A stretch of 33,070 nt of DNA from positions 1 to 33,070 of the IMG/VR virus record IMGVR_UViG_3300010413_001256, one strand, 5' to 3'. Below, piece by piece: positions 13,479 through 22,600 of this stretch (within the stretch, counting starts at the first letter, position 1; each line of letters starts with the position of its first letter). The notes below the pieces were generated by a model. That model had not been told where the DNA came from, did no database searches, and saw only the letters and a program-made list of their open reading frames with translations. Both the position numbers and the translations under genes were made by a program. This DNA is from a virus.

Positions 13479-13811
13479 CTACGCGTCTGGGTCTGGAAAA
13501 ACAGCGTCCCTTATATCGGGATAGTTTTGTGGGATGTCTCTTAGTGCTTGACGAAATGCAGCCGCTTTTTGTTTAGCATTTGCCGTAGCGGGGCTATCTT
13601 CCAAAAACATCCAATCGTACTCGGCCATAATCCTAGCGCGCATTTCACGGAACCTAGATAGCAACTCTGCCTTGATCTCCGCATCTGTTGGAACCTCACC
13701 ATTTGGGCCATACATCGCGCTAATTTGAGTTTTAATCCATTCGACAAACACGCCTTGCCAAGTAACCGAATCGCTTTCTAGTGTCACATTATCCAATTTA
13801 AGTTTAGGCAT
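13479..13811 (-). CDS. Phage tail fibre assembly chaperone-like protein
   Basis: The 110-aa protein ends with the pattern of the phage tail assembly chaperone group associated with tail fibres: R-I-M-A-E-Y-D-W, then E-D-S-P, a K-Q-K helix, F-R-Q-A-L-R-D-I-P-Q and a short Pro-rich tail with a V-F-P-D-P. In many phages this small gene directly follows the fibre gene and helps it fold or attach; here it follows the beta-helix spike by 15 nt. A 56-nt gap separates it from the next gene on this strand. Confidence 0.7.
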   Translation of the reverse strand: MPKLKLDNVTLESDSVTWQGVFVEWIKTQISAMYGPNGEVPTDAEIKAELLSRFREMRARIMAEYDWMFLEDSPATANAKQKAAAFRQALRDIPQNYPDIRDAVFPDPDA

Positions 13812-13826
13812 AATACCCCCGCACTA

Positions 13827-15470
13827 TTACGGTCTGTATCCAAACAAATCGACAGTCCACAGGTGCCAAGAAACAGCATTCATATCAAAAACAAGGCCCA
13901 TACGCGATGGTGTCCACGACCATCCTCCACCACCGGACACCATACGCCAAACAGCATATTGGCCTATATCCATTGCTGGTGTCATTCCGTTCACTTGCCA
14001 GCTTGACCATTGCGTTCCGGTCGCGTTAAGCCCAATCATATATGGCGGTGCTGTATATTCTACGTTGCTGTCAACCGTAGAAACTCCGCCTCCGCCAATC
14101 TGATACCTAAGCCTTATACTCCAAGTCGTGCTACTGTAAACATAAAGAACAATTTCAACAAAGTTACTCGTTGTTCCATCGTCCCAACGCAACCCCCCAT
14201 ACCTACCTGCCTGGTTGATATTCGTTGCCACTTTCGCCCAAAGCCTAGTCTCGGCTGTGTCGGCTGTCTTGTACAGAAAGAACTGGCCCGCCGTTGTGTC
14301 ATCTTGTATCAACACCTGGCTAGGGTACGCACTGTTAGCATAATCAACGTTGTTTGGCGTGCCGCTAAAGGGGCTGCCAGCCCAGGCCCAACCGCTAGGC
14401 AGTGACCCACCTTCAAAGTGCTCGTGCGGAGCAACGACATATCTATAATCAAATCTGTCAATCAGTCCGATGCCTTCATCGGGGTGAACATCGTTACTTG
14501 CGGTAGCAAGTACAATGCCAGTTGCATCAAACTGCGCAACCTCTGAGCCGCCAATGAAAACGTCTATTACATCGTCACTTGGGCTATCCAAATAGCTGTC
14601 TGCGTCCGCGTCCAAAAAAAGTGGGCGACCAACCATATAAATTCCGCTGGTTGGGTCTATCCACACCCCGGCTATTGTCGGTGAGCCGGTAATGTTATTT
14701 TCGATTGACGGCATATTGTGTAGCTCAACATCGCCAGTACCCGACATAGCCATACCGACCCCGGTTCCGCCGATTGGGGTTATTATGATTGAGCCACCCC
14801 ACATATCAACGCCTGATAAACTGTCGTCGTTAATCCCGGTTGCGTCATTTGATGCAATGATAGTCATATCAACATCATAAAGCGCAACCTCATTGCTATC
14901 TGTTAGATCAATCCCTAGCGCATCACCACTTGTGCCCTGATTGGTAACGGATAATTCCACGTTGTTTAGTCTGAATGCACACGAACCATATGAGCTTGTG
15001 CTAATCCCTGTATTTGTTGCGCTGTTGTTGTTTTGTCTGTTATAGATTGTAAGGTCTTCAATAACTGTAAGGCTTCCATCTGGTATGATGAATGAAACAC
15101 CTGTGCCGGTGTACTCCAAAATCGTCGCCTGTCTGCCAAGCCCGCGAACGTGCACGTTTGCGGTTATGGTTATTGTGGTTCCAAACTGGTACGTTCCGCC
15201 CATCACCCAGACAACATCATTGGCAGATGCGGCGGCTAGGCCCGCCGTTATTGTGGTGTGATCGCCCGCGCCGTTCGCCTCAACTATGATAACGTTACTT
15301 CCCATTTTCCATCCGATACTAGCGGCATCTATCTTTCCTATGATCTCTCCGCTTGCATCGAATATAATCAGATAGTCGCCCGATGTATATGCCGAAACGG
15401 TTGTCAGGCCCTCTATGTCAACAACGCGCCTAACCAGGCGCAAGCCACGACTGTCTACTTTTTTCCTCAT
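13827..15470 (-). CDS. Tail spike/fibre with parallel beta-helix
   Basis: I place the start at ATG 15470, which overlaps the previous stop (TAATG). The 547-aa protein has a short N-terminal attachment region, then residues about 55-320 rich in turns of V-x-I-x-G and N-x-x-I repeats typical of a pectate-lyase-like right-handed beta helix (T-I-T-A-G-L-A-A-A, V-W-V-M-G-G-T-Y, V-H-V-R-G-L-G-R). A C-terminal beta-sandwich-like module (about 350-547) has many Trp and Gly residues and resembles the C-terminal part of the neighbouring 15470-16243 product. It probably binds or degrades a host surface glycan. No catalytic residues are assigned. Confidence 0.7.
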   Translation of the reverse strand: MRKKVDSRGLRLVRRVVDIEGLTTVSAYTSGDYLIIFDASGEIIGKIDAASIGWKMGSNVIIVEANGAGDHTTITAGLAAASANDVVWVMGGTYQFGTTITITANVHVRGLGRQATILEYTGTGVSFIIPDGSLTVIEDLTIYNRQNNNSATNTGISTSSYGSCAFRLNNVELSVTNQGTSGDALGIDLTDSNEVALYDVDMTIIASNDATGINDDSLSGVDMWGGSIIITPIGGTGVGMAMSGTGDVELHNMPSIENNITGSPTIAGVWIDPTSGIYMVGRPLFLDADADSYLDSPSDDVIDVFIGGSEVAQFDATGIVLATASNDVHPDEGIGLIDRFDYRYVVAPHEHFEGGSLPSGWAWAGSPFSGTPNNVDYANSAYPSQVLIQDDTTAGQFFLYKTADTAETRLWAKVATNINQAGRYGGLRWDDGTTSNFVEIVLYVYSSTTWSIRLRYQIGGGGVSTVDSNVEYTAPPYMIGLNATGTQWSSWQVNGMTPAMDIGQYAVWRMVSGGGGWSWTPSRMGLVFDMNAVSWHLWTVDLFGYRP

Positions 15471-16243
15471 TACGCCTCTACCCAACTAATCAGGCTCATT
15501 GCAGCGCCGGGGTTTAGTGCGGTATTATCTCGTGCCGATATGAAAAACCCGATACCATCAGCCGTTAAATAATCAGTCCTAGCTACGCTGTATATGTAAT
15601 TAAAGTTCAAACCGTCACCGCTTATGTGAAAATAGAGATTTGTGCTATCGTCTTGAATTCGCATCCAGGCATACGGAGAAAGCATATCGCCAACATTTGT
15701 GATGTCTGTATACGCCGCTGTGTCTGTAGAGCTATCCGCGTGCTTGACAACCGCTATTCGCCAGCTACCATTCCACTGCAATCTAAACGTGATCAACTTG
15801 CCGTCTGAAGATTGCCTTAAGCATAGACCGCCGTTTCTGTAGTTGATCGGCGGCATAGCAAACGCAATTAGCGCCGTAACCGTGTATGGTGCGCTTGGTA
15901 TGCTTCTGTAACGCACACGATAATTCACAACATTTCCCTGGACATCTTCGGCTATTTGTTGGATACCAAGACTCGCGTCAAGTGTAGCAGAGCCTTGGTT
16001 GTCCCAACTCCAACCGCTCGACAAAGGTAACGTGATCGGGTACGTTCCCCAATACGCTTGCCAAGCCGCGCCGGTCCATACAAATTCAACTGGCGAATCC
16101 GTGCACTTATAGATATCGCCCGCGCTTGTTGCAGACCCAGGCAATGATGAATATGCGCCTATAGAAACAGACGAGCCACTACCACCACCACCATAAGCGC
16201 CAGCCATAACCCTGGTATCAATTGCGCCTAATTGTCTTGCCAT
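15470..16243 (-). CDS. Tail/receptor-binding protein with lectin-like domain
   Basis: The 257-aa protein starts with a short conserved head and a Gly/Ser-rich linker (about 17-27). It then has a Y-K-C-T-D-S-P-V-E-F-V-W-T-G-A-A-W segment common in phage fibre proteins, where a displayed text-like repeat ends in W-x-Y. The rest reads as a beta-sandwich of the concanavalin/lectin type: strands with L-C-L-R, W-R-I-A-V-V-K, W-M-R-I-Q-D-D, L-Y-F-H-I-S-G-D-G, G-F-F-I. It is a candidate host-receptor binder. The stop overlaps the start of the beta-helix spike gene. Confidence 0.6.
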   Translation of the reverse strand: MARQLGAIDTRVMAGAYGGGGSGSSVSIGAYSSLPGSATSAGDIYKCTDSPVEFVWTGAAWQAYWGTYPITLPLSSGWSWDNQGSATLDASLGIQQIAEDVQGNVVNYRVRYRSIPSAPYTVTALIAFAMPPINYRNGGLCLRQSSDGKLITFRLQWNGSWRIAVVKHADSSTDTAAYTDITNVGDMLSPYAWMRIQDDSTNLYFHISGDGLNFNYIYSVARTDYLTADGIGFFISARDNTALNPGAAMSLISWVEA

Positions 16244-16247
16244 ATCA

Positions 16248-16604
16248 TCACCCTATGTCCATTCTGTTAACGTAACCGGCCACTAGCAACACACTGCCTT
16301 GACCGGGCGTGTACACGCGAACCGCTTTCGCCTGGTTTAGTGGTATACCCGGTGTAACAGCGTATAGACCGTCACGACTGGTCACGCTTAATTGTATCCT
16401 GTCCCTGTCTTGCGTTCCGCCCCACTCAACAAATACGGGCACGTTAGCCGCGTATGTTGTTGACATATACAGATACACGTGATCGGCTTGCGCTGTGCCA
16501 GAAACAGCCGTATGTACCAGCGTTCCCGGCGATGCAACAGCCGTAACCAGGATACCATCACCGTAAGAACTAGCACTAAGTAAATGTCTAGATGGTGCTG
16601 TCAT
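16248..16604 (-). CDS. Small beta-rich virion protein
   Basis: The 118-aa product is predicted as a single beta-sandwich: alternating V/L/Y strands, T-A-V-S-G-T-A-Q, V-Y-L-Y-M-S-T-T, V-F-V-E-W-G-G, V-L-L-V-A-G-Y-V. It sits 3 nt from the next upstream gene and 4 nt from the following one, inside the tail-fibre cluster. It may be a fibre accessory or decorating protein. No exact family is recognised. Confidence 0.5.
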   Translation of the reverse strand: MTAPSRHLLSASSYGDGILVTAVASPGTLVHTAVSGTAQADHVYLYMSTTYAANVPVFVEWGGTQDRDRIQLSVTSRDGLYAVTPGIPLNQAKAVRVYTPGQGSVLLVAGYVNRMDIG

Positions 16605-16607
16605 TTT

Positions 16608-17117
16608 CTAGCCTCCGAATTCAAGTAGCCAAATTTCGTTTATGTCTAGGGTAAGAGCGCCGCCAGCGCCCGCGTCTGTTTGTTCTATGCTATCAGTTGC
16701 GGTCAATACTCTTTCAACGGTTAGGGAAGCATCAGCTTGCAGCACAACGTATTGAGCATCATACGGCGCAATAGCAGTGGATGATATAGTGCCAACGTCC
16801 GCATATGTAGTCACAAAGGTTGGCTGTGTCACCGCTGGCGCTGATCTCAAACGAACGTCAAGTGATTTTGTCGTAGAGTTTAGCGCAATGACATCAACCA
16901 TCTCAAAAGCCTGGTACGTTGATAGTGTCGGTGATGCTATTTGGGTGCGCGTTCCGCCGTCATTTACAAATAGCTCTACGGTTACATCCCCGGTGTCTCT
17001 ATTTAGAACGGAAATGTACTTCACAACGCGCGTATTGTCGCCGGTTGGCGCACCAACTACCTCTCTATAGTTTGTGCCTGTCAAGTCCCCAACGTTTCCG
17101 CCTTCCCTGAATGCCAT
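16608..17117 (-). CDS. Tail-fibre-type protein with one ~40-residue repeat
   Basis: The 169-aa protein has an N-terminal beta-sandwich part with V-E-L-F-V-N-D-G-G-T and, at about 119-159, one copy of a repeat found three times in the neighbour at 17122-18465: Y-V-V-L-x-A-D-A-S-L-T-x-E-R-V-L-T-A, then I-x-x-T-D-A-G-A-G-G. The last residues (E-F-G-G) match the end of that neighbour (F-F-G-G). The repeat and context make it a fibre or baseplate structural protein. Confidence 0.55.
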   Translation of the reverse strand: MAFREGGNVGDLTGTNYREVVGAPTGDNTRVVKYISVLNRDTGDVTVELFVNDGGTRTQIASPTLSTYQAFEMVDVIALNSTTKSLDVRLRSAPAVTQPTFVTTYADVGTISSTAIAPYDAQYVVLQADASLTVERVLTATDSIEQTDAGAGGALTLDINEIWLLEFGG

Positions 17118-17121
17118 TTTA

Positions 17122-18465
17122 CTAGCCTCCGAAAAACCACACCCTTTGCCTCATTTCTTGCATAAGGGTTGCATATGTCTGTTTGCGCTTATCGGCGTCA
17201 GCCTCTTCCAGATAATATATGTCGCTTTCGTCCGTTGTCGTCTTTTCTGTCAGATCGGCTATAGATAGCGATACCGTGTATGTACTACCCGCGCCCGCGT
17301 CTGCGGCTGACAAACCTTCGCCCACTGTGAACACACGTTCGTCTGTTAGTGTTGCGTCGGTTGCAAGCGCCAGGTACTTAGCATCAGTGGGTGCACCACC
17401 ACCCCCGCCGCCAGACGACGCTATCACGACACCCTTACCCGGTCCCTGGTCTGTGATCGTAACATTTGCCCCGGCAAGCAGCATTCTTTCTGCGGTCAGG
17501 TCTGGGCTATAGGTTAGCGTTACGTACTGCGCACTATCGGGTGCTACGTTCTTGCCCGCTACGGTAACGTTGCCGCCCGCGCCGCCGTCTGTGATGTCTA
17601 TGTATGAGCCAGCGACTAATACGCGCTCATCTGTTAGCGTTGTATCAGCGGCCATTACCACGAACGCAGCGTTTTTAACCGCGCCCGCCTGGTCTGGCAC
17701 ATTCATACCCAACAGAATTCGGTAATCTATTATGTCGCCTTCAGATACGTATTGCTGATCTCCCCACAGCCTGATAAGCGCGCTTGGTATAGCGTATGAC
17801 GGCATACCCGGCAACGGCGGGGTTATTGTCGAAGAGTATGTTGTTGCATTGCCCGGTGTGCTGTAAAGCAAGTTGTCTCGTGGGTCAAGATATGTTAGGA
17901 CAAACCGCGCTTTGCCTGAGGCGGGTTGGTGCGATGACAGGTCCAGTTCGCCGCCAGTAAATTGTTTGAATTGATTGTTGTATGTATATGAGTATGGGGC
18001 TACTTTGACATATAGCCCTGAATACGACCTGGAATAAGAGCGCAACGGAACTAAGGCGCGCGGGTAAATTTCTACCGCATCAGGCCCGCGCACCCTGTCA
18101 GGCCATTGGTGCGTCCAGGCGTGTTTTCCTGGGTATGCGTTACCATCCCAACCAGTGCCCACATTTAGCAGCGCGGACTTGTCAACGTCTATGACTTGCC
18201 ACACGTCACCGACCGGCACCTTCTCGACCAAAACGGGCAGGTTCCAAATATCCGAAACCTTATCATTAAGAACTTTCCATTGCGCGCCGCCCAACGCCTT
18301 GATACGAACGTATACCAAGTCAGGGCGATTTGGAACGCGTATCGTAGAACCATCGGAGTGCCCCATAGCCGCCCGGTGTATAACGCGCGCCTCTTGGAAT
18401 TGCTCTTGAAATGCCCTAACCGCCCTTAAAGCACGGTCTTTTGCACTTTCCTTGTTTGTCGGCAC
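17122..18465 (-). CDS. Tail-fibre protein with three tandem ~40-residue repeats
   Basis: The GTG start at 18465 has AAAAGG 9 nt upstream. The 447-aa protein opens with a helical region (1-35), a globular middle, then repeats at about 264-303, 310-350 and 360-400. Each reads Ala-x-[FY]-V-x-x-A-x-x-x-x-L-T-[DA]-E-R-[VM]-[FL], then G-x-x-I-x-x-x-D-x-G-x-G. The third is preceded by a poly-Gly linker. Such repeats occur in phage and prophage fibres of many hosts. It ends in W-F-F-G-G. A 163-nt gap with a 17-bp palindrome separates it from the tail hub gene upstream. Confidence 0.65.
   Translation of the reverse strand: MPTNKESAKDRALRAVRAFQEQFQEARVIHRAAMGHSDGSTIRVPNRPDLVYVRIKALGGAQWKVLNDKVSDIWNLPVLVEKVPVGDVWQVIDVDKSALLNVGTGWDGNAYPGKHAWTHQWPDRVRGPDAVEIYPRALVPLRSYSRSYSGLYVKVAPYSYTYNNQFKQFTGGELDLSSHQPASGKARFVLTYLDPRDNLLYSTPGNATTYSSTITPPLPGMPSYAIPSALIRLWGDQQYVSEGDIIDYRILLGMNVPDQAGAVKNAAFVVMAADTTLTDERVLVAGSYIDITDGGAGGNVTVAGKNVAPDSAQYVTLTYSPDLTAERMLLAGANVTITDQGPGKGVVIASSGGGGGGAPTDAKYLALATDATLTDERVFTVGEGLSAADAGAGSTYTVSLSIADLTEKTTTDESDIYYLEEADADKRKQTYATLMQEMRQRVWFFGG
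17266..17676 (-). repeat. Three tandem ~40-residue protein repeats
   Basis: Protein-level repeats with the signature L-T-x-E-R-[VM]-[FL]-x-x-G and D-x-G-x-G are spaced about 45-50 residues apart. A fourth copy lies in the next gene at about 16641-16763. DNA identity between copies is modest, so they are old duplications. Confidence 0.7.
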
Positions 18466-18628
18466 CTTAGAATACCTTTTAATTGCACCGCTATGCCCAT
18501 TGCACCCATTTCTAAGCTACTTCCGCGCGAAACAGGACACCCAGTACCTTGAAATCTTAGAACGGCTCTGGGCAAGCCACGTGAAATCTGTCACGAGTAT
18601 CTATAAACCGTTTATGTGTGTCTAACCG
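18466..18628 (-). other. 163-nt gap between the tail hub and fibre genes
   Basis: No gene is visible. It carries the palindromic sites at 18603-18615 and 18619-18635. Read on the - strand it has a weak promoter-like pair: TAGACA in the palindrome arm and GATACT 17 nt downstream. The ribosome site for the fibre gene is at its end. Confidence 0.5.
18603..18615. promoter_or_regulatory. Accessory palindrome ATAAACCGTTTAT
   Basis: This 13-bp dyad shares the AACNGTT core with the 17-bp palindrome next to it; the centres are exactly 18 bp apart (18609 and 18627). The same pair, on the opposite strand and also 18 bp apart, occurs at 26892-26924. Confidence 0.6.
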
Positions 18629-18635
18629 TTAGACA
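18619..18635. promoter_or_regulatory. 17-bp palindrome, site 3
   Basis: TGTCTAACCGTTAGACA overlaps the stop codon (18629-18631) of the - strand tail hub gene. Flanking GTGTG and CACAC could lengthen an RNA hairpin. It is paired with the accessory palindrome at 18603. A -35-like TAGACA lies in the arm on the - strand. Confidence 0.75.
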
Positions 18636-21600
18636 AACACACACGTTTTGATCTCCCCCGTTGTCGGCAAGTTTAGCGTAGCATCCGCCCACGTTGCGCC
18701 GTCATCTTCAGACTGTACAACCATCACAGACTGTGCCGTGTTAGAGCCAACCGCAATTGTGGCTATCGTGCTATCGGGCGGAAACCTGATAGCGAACGCA
18801 TCAACATTTACCAGGCCCACAGGCAGATCGGATATATCGGACACATACGACAGGCTTTCGGCACCCCTATACATTTTCGGCACGCTTGCGGCGGCTGACA
18901 CGACACCATACCAGGTGCGCGCGCCGTCTGCAAAGCCCTCTGCGCGGAAGTTGGTTAGCACTGAAGTTCCCAACCCGTTTTCACCACTGGTAAATGTGCT
19001 TCCACCATCGGCAGATTGTATTAAGTGTTGCACGCCGCTTAGCCCTGCGGGGCTTGACATTCTACCGAAAATGTAAACCCGATTTTTTGTGAAAGTCGGC
19101 GTGTAAGGCGCGGCATAGTATGTGCCATTGTTAAGTTCTGCTATGGTGCAACTACCCAAGTCAACTTCGGTGCCGCTGGCCGAATAATCTGCGGTAAGAA
19201 CCCGCAGCAACTTAAGCTTGTCCGCATCTGTCCAGGCAGTAATATTAAGCGTGCTACCGTCTTCACTGTCGGTATCCATCCATATAGCGCGTATCTCCCC
19301 AGGCGCGCCGCCAGTACCGGTCACATTTGAGGCACGAACACTGTCGATGTACATATTCCAACCGTCACAGTCTCCGCCCTCAAAGGTTGGGCCACACTTT
19401 AATTTGACATATTGAAAATCAGATGGAATTGTAGCCGCCGCCGTCCAAACATACGAACCGCTTTCATCGGCCCATCCGGTTGAACCACCCGCCGCCGTCC
19501 AACTAATACCGTCAGCACTCCAATCTATACCATTAACTGAGATGAACCATCCATTTTGACAAACAGCGTCGGCGGGGTCACTCTTTATATGGACATTCAC
19601 AGTTGACGTGCCACTTACTGTAAGCACTTCCCCAAAGTCAACAATTATGTTAAAGTAATTTAGATATCCGCCGCCAGAATAATATACGTGGGTGAATGTC
19701 GTCGCATCACCCCCGGCGTCACCGCTAAACGTGCCAGAAACAGAAATGTCCTTTTCTGTTGTAGACCCCTTTTCTACTGAGCTAAAACCGCCAAAGCAAT
19801 ACGTCGCATCACAAGAACCGCCGCCCATTAAATCGTGCAAGCTGACCCATTGCCACGTATCACCGTCATCTTCTGTAACTAGTACCCACGACCGCCATTC
19901 ATCAGAGGCGTTTTGCCAAGTCCCCAAAAAGTAATGGTGCCTGTGCTTATGTATATTATCGGTTCGTTGAATATATGTAAGGTCCGATACTGTAGGCGCG
20001 GGGCTATCTGACCAGTCGTTAGGCGGGTCTTCTATGGGTATCTTAAGTTTCCAGGCCTTACCCAAATTTTTATCTTCGTAGATCACAGATTCTTGGGTAT
20101 TCCAAATAATCGCCTCTTCGGGGTTGGTCGTGTTCTTTTCCTCAGGGGTAAACCACCAGGGATTCCAACCAACCTGTGTTACAGCCGTTGTTTCCAGGCC
20201 GGTGTTGCGCTCTACCCACAGCGTTGCGCCAATGGGCAACCACCAAACACCGTTTACCAAATCGCCTATCAATAGGTCTTGTGGGTTGATCGTAGGCGGC
20301 TGAATGGGCACTATTGGAGTTATCCCGGTTCCCGTATCTTTGGGCGGTTCGTCTGGGTAGTCGCCCGTTATACCGGCAGGACCGAAAGAGTCTTTTTCAA
20401 ATGTCGGGCTAACCTTAAGCACGCTTTTTTCGTGGTCGTATTCTATGCTCACAGACCGGCAAATTAGCTTTTGTGCTGACCATACAATACCGCGCCGCGT
20501 ATCGGCGGCAACTAGCGTCATTTCTGTGTATTCCTGCGGGGCTATGTCGAAAATTCGCCAGTTAAAAACGGGTATTGCAACCTCTTTCCATATGTTATTC
20601 TCATTTGCCAAATATAGGCCAGCCAACGCGTTACTTTCGCTCTGGCTATCGGCGCGTATGCCGTCTATTTTCTTGACTTCCCCCGTTATGTACTGGTCGC
20701 CTGGGGCTAGTGAATAATACGCGCGCGGGTCTTCTCCGTTATAGCCAAATGCCACAAAATCGACCTGTGCCGTCAACTTTTCGTGCTCTTCGACCGCTAG
20801 TGATAGTCCTGGGTCTGCGCGAATTGGGCTATCTATGGTTAACGAATGCACCGTAGCAATTGAAGACCTTTGTGACACAACCATAAGGTTAGGGTTTAGA
20901 TCAAAGTATATGTGCCCCTGTCTGTCTGATAACAAGTTGCCGCCAATTGGCTTCAGGCAGTAGTCATTTATTTGGGTAAACGGGTCGTCTTCGGGTATGT
21001 CTATGTAGAGCATACGCTTTGTGCTACCAGTCAAGTTTACATCACAAATTTGGTCCATTGTGGTGTGCTCTGTGATGATATGGAAAGCCGCCCTGTCCGC
21101 CGTCATCCTGCTTAATTCGTGCCAACCATCGGGGCTACTGTCGTCTTCAAGATTGGCGGGCCAACATAGTAGCTCTTTCATCTTCTCGACCGGGCCTAAT
21201 ACATCAAACGTTACCGAACCTTTTTCATTGTCTCTGTGTACCGTGTCGCGCGAAATCCATCCGCCAAAAACTATGTGCTCTGCGTACCGCCAGTTGCCGC
21301 CTATGCTTGTCTCGTGACCGGCGTAATGGTCCTGCGCGAAAATAACAACCATTGCGTCTTCGGGGAAGTTTGAGATATCAGCGTCTTGCCAGACAGTAAA
21401 CGTGCCAGTCCAGCCGCCGCTACTAAAAGACCCTGAGAGGCTATCTAGTGTCCAATCACAATATGCGTCTGTGATGCTGTCAAAAATCCATACCGGCATA
21501 CGTCGCGTATGCGTTTTTCCGTTATCGTCCGTAACAACGTATTTCACATAGTGCGGTTGATGCCCGGTTGCCGTTGACCAAGTTACCTCTATTGGGTTTG

Positions 21601-22174
21601 CCTCAGTGCCAGCACTGGAAGAGCTACCCGGCGAACCACTAGGAAAAGTCCAGGCGTGACTAGCGATGGTTGCGCCGGTTGCCATAGCCGTACTGTTTGA
21701 ATGAAACTTTACGGCTTGATCAGTGTAGCCAACCATCCCAATAGGACCAATTCGACCTAACGGGTGATAATTGGTGTTTTCGTTGGAATAGCTAACGTTG
21801 CCGTCTTCGTAATCGTTGCCTAGATCGGGCAAAATCGAAACGGGGTCTATAACCTCTTTGATCGTAACATAGGAGTAAGTTTGCCAATCTATGAAGTTGG
21901 GCGCTGTTGTGAGCGTGCTACCAGACAACGACTTCATACGCACCTTGCCGCCGTCTGACAGGCCCGCCGCACTTCCAGCCCACACACTCATATGCTTGGC
22001 GGGGGTTGCGGTCGTTACAATATTGGTAAGCACAACGGTTGCGGCACCCACAGCCGGTGTTCCGCTGATCTCGGCAGAAACCATAGTGCGCGGCTGAAAA
22101 ACAGCCATAGCAAGCTTTGTGCCTTGCGGGAACGTGTTTAGCGTTGTCTTGTCCGCATTGCTAACCGCTGGCAT
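18629..22174 (-). CDS. Large tail hub/fibre protein with PKD-like and Asp-box (BNR) regions
   Basis: The 1181-aa protein starts at ATG 22174 behind a G-rich ribosome site. The N-terminal ~600 residues resemble a siphovirus tail-tip protein: S-G-G-W-T-G-T-F-T-V-W, F-G-G-W-I-S-R-D, V-T-F-D-V-L-G-P and mixed strands. Residues about 148-232 look like a PKD/Ig domain (A-H-A-W-T-F style, ending Y-V-V-T-D-D-N-G-K). The second half carries three Asp-box-like motifs at about 770 (D-D-G-D-T-W), 1054 (D-G-G-S-T-F) and 1158 (D-D-G-A-T-W), as in sialidase-type beta-propellers. It likely forms the tail tip or central fibre and contacts the host. Stop overlaps palindrome site 3. Confidence 0.65.
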   Translation of the reverse strand: MPAVSNADKTTLNTFPQGTKLAMAVFQPRTMVSAEISGTPAVGAATVVLTNIVTTATPAKHMSVWAGSAAGLSDGGKVRMKSLSGSTLTTAPNFIDWQTYSYVTIKEVIDPVSILPDLGNDYEDGNVSYSNENTNYHPLGRIGPIGMVGYTDQAVKFHSNSTAMATGATIASHAWTFPSGSPGSSSSAGTEANPIEVTWSTATGHQPHYVKYVVTDDNGKTHTRRMPVWIFDSITDAYCDWTLDSLSGSFSSGGWTGTFTVWQDADISNFPEDAMVVIFAQDHYAGHETSIGGNWRYAEHIVFGGWISRDTVHRDNEKGSVTFDVLGPVEKMKELLCWPANLEDDSSPDGWHELSRMTADRAAFHIITEHTTMDQICDVNLTGSTKRMLYIDIPEDDPFTQINDYCLKPIGGNLLSDRQGHIYFDLNPNLMVVSQRSSIATVHSLTIDSPIRADPGLSLAVEEHEKLTAQVDFVAFGYNGEDPRAYYSLAPGDQYITGEVKKIDGIRADSQSESNALAGLYLANENNIWKEVAIPVFNWRIFDIAPQEYTEMTLVAADTRRGIVWSAQKLICRSVSIEYDHEKSVLKVSPTFEKDSFGPAGITGDYPDEPPKDTGTGITPIVPIQPPTINPQDLLIGDLVNGVWWLPIGATLWVERNTGLETTAVTQVGWNPWWFTPEEKNTTNPEEAIIWNTQESVIYEDKNLGKAWKLKIPIEDPPNDWSDSPAPTVSDLTYIQRTDNIHKHRHHYFLGTWQNASDEWRSWVLVTEDDGDTWQWVSLHDLMGGGSCDATYCFGGFSSVEKGSTTEKDISVSGTFSGDAGGDATTFTHVYYSGGGYLNYFNIIVDFGEVLTVSGTSTVNVHIKSDPADAVCQNGWFISVNGIDWSADGISWTAAGGSTGWADESGSYVWTAAATIPSDFQYVKLKCGPTFEGGDCDGWNMYIDSVRASNVTGTGGAPGEIRAIWMDTDSEDGSTLNITAWTDADKLKLLRVLTADYSASGTEVDLGSCTIAELNNGTYYAAPYTPTFTKNRVYIFGRMSSPAGLSGVQHLIQSADGGSTFTSGENGLGTSVLTNFRAEGFADGARTWYGVVSAAASVPKMYRGAESLSYVSDISDLPVGLVNVDAFAIRFPPDSTIATIAVGSNTAQSVMVVQSEDDGATWADATLNLPTTGEIKTCVFV

Positions 22175-22186
22175 ACCTACCCCCCC

Positions 22187-22600
22187 CTAGACCGCAATCA
22201 AGTTGGTGAATTCAATCTCGCTTACTAACCATCTGTTATACTTACCTAATAGCACACCCTCTTCAGGCCACTTCATTACAGCTTGATAGGTTGCATACTG
22301 CGGTTGGTATGTACCTGCTACCAGTTCTACCGTTCTTGTCGGCACCGTTATGTATGCGGTGCCAGATGCCGCGCCCTGTGTCACGTTCCACAATTGGTAA
22401 TATTGCGCTGAAGTAAGTTCTATGCCTGGGTAAGTCCACACAACGCGCGGATATCCAACGGGCACGCTTTCACCACACACAACGTCTTCTTTCGTGCCTA
22501 ACTGATACTCTACGTTAGGCTCTACTTTGCACGTTTCCATACCGCCCTGTGTGGCACCGATTCTAACGCCTATTTCAAACCCTAAATCAGTTCTTGCCAT
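22187..22600 (-). CDS. Tail tip-associated protein, unknown
   Basis: The 137-aa product lies between tape measure and tail hub, overlapping the tape-measure stop by one base (TAATG type). It has beta-rich character with T-A-Y-I-T-V-P-T-R-T-V-E-L and a Trp-rich end. By position (after tape measure in lambda-like phages) it corresponds to the small distal tail proteins such as lambda gpM, but no sequence motif confirms this. Confidence 0.55.
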   Translation of the reverse strand: MARTDLGFEIGVRIGATQGGMETCKVEPNVEYQLGTKEDVVCGESVPVGYPRVVWTYPGIELTSAQYYQLWNVTQGAASGTAYITVPTRTVELVAGTYQPQYATYQAVMKWPEEGVLLGKYNRWLVSEIEFTNLIAV

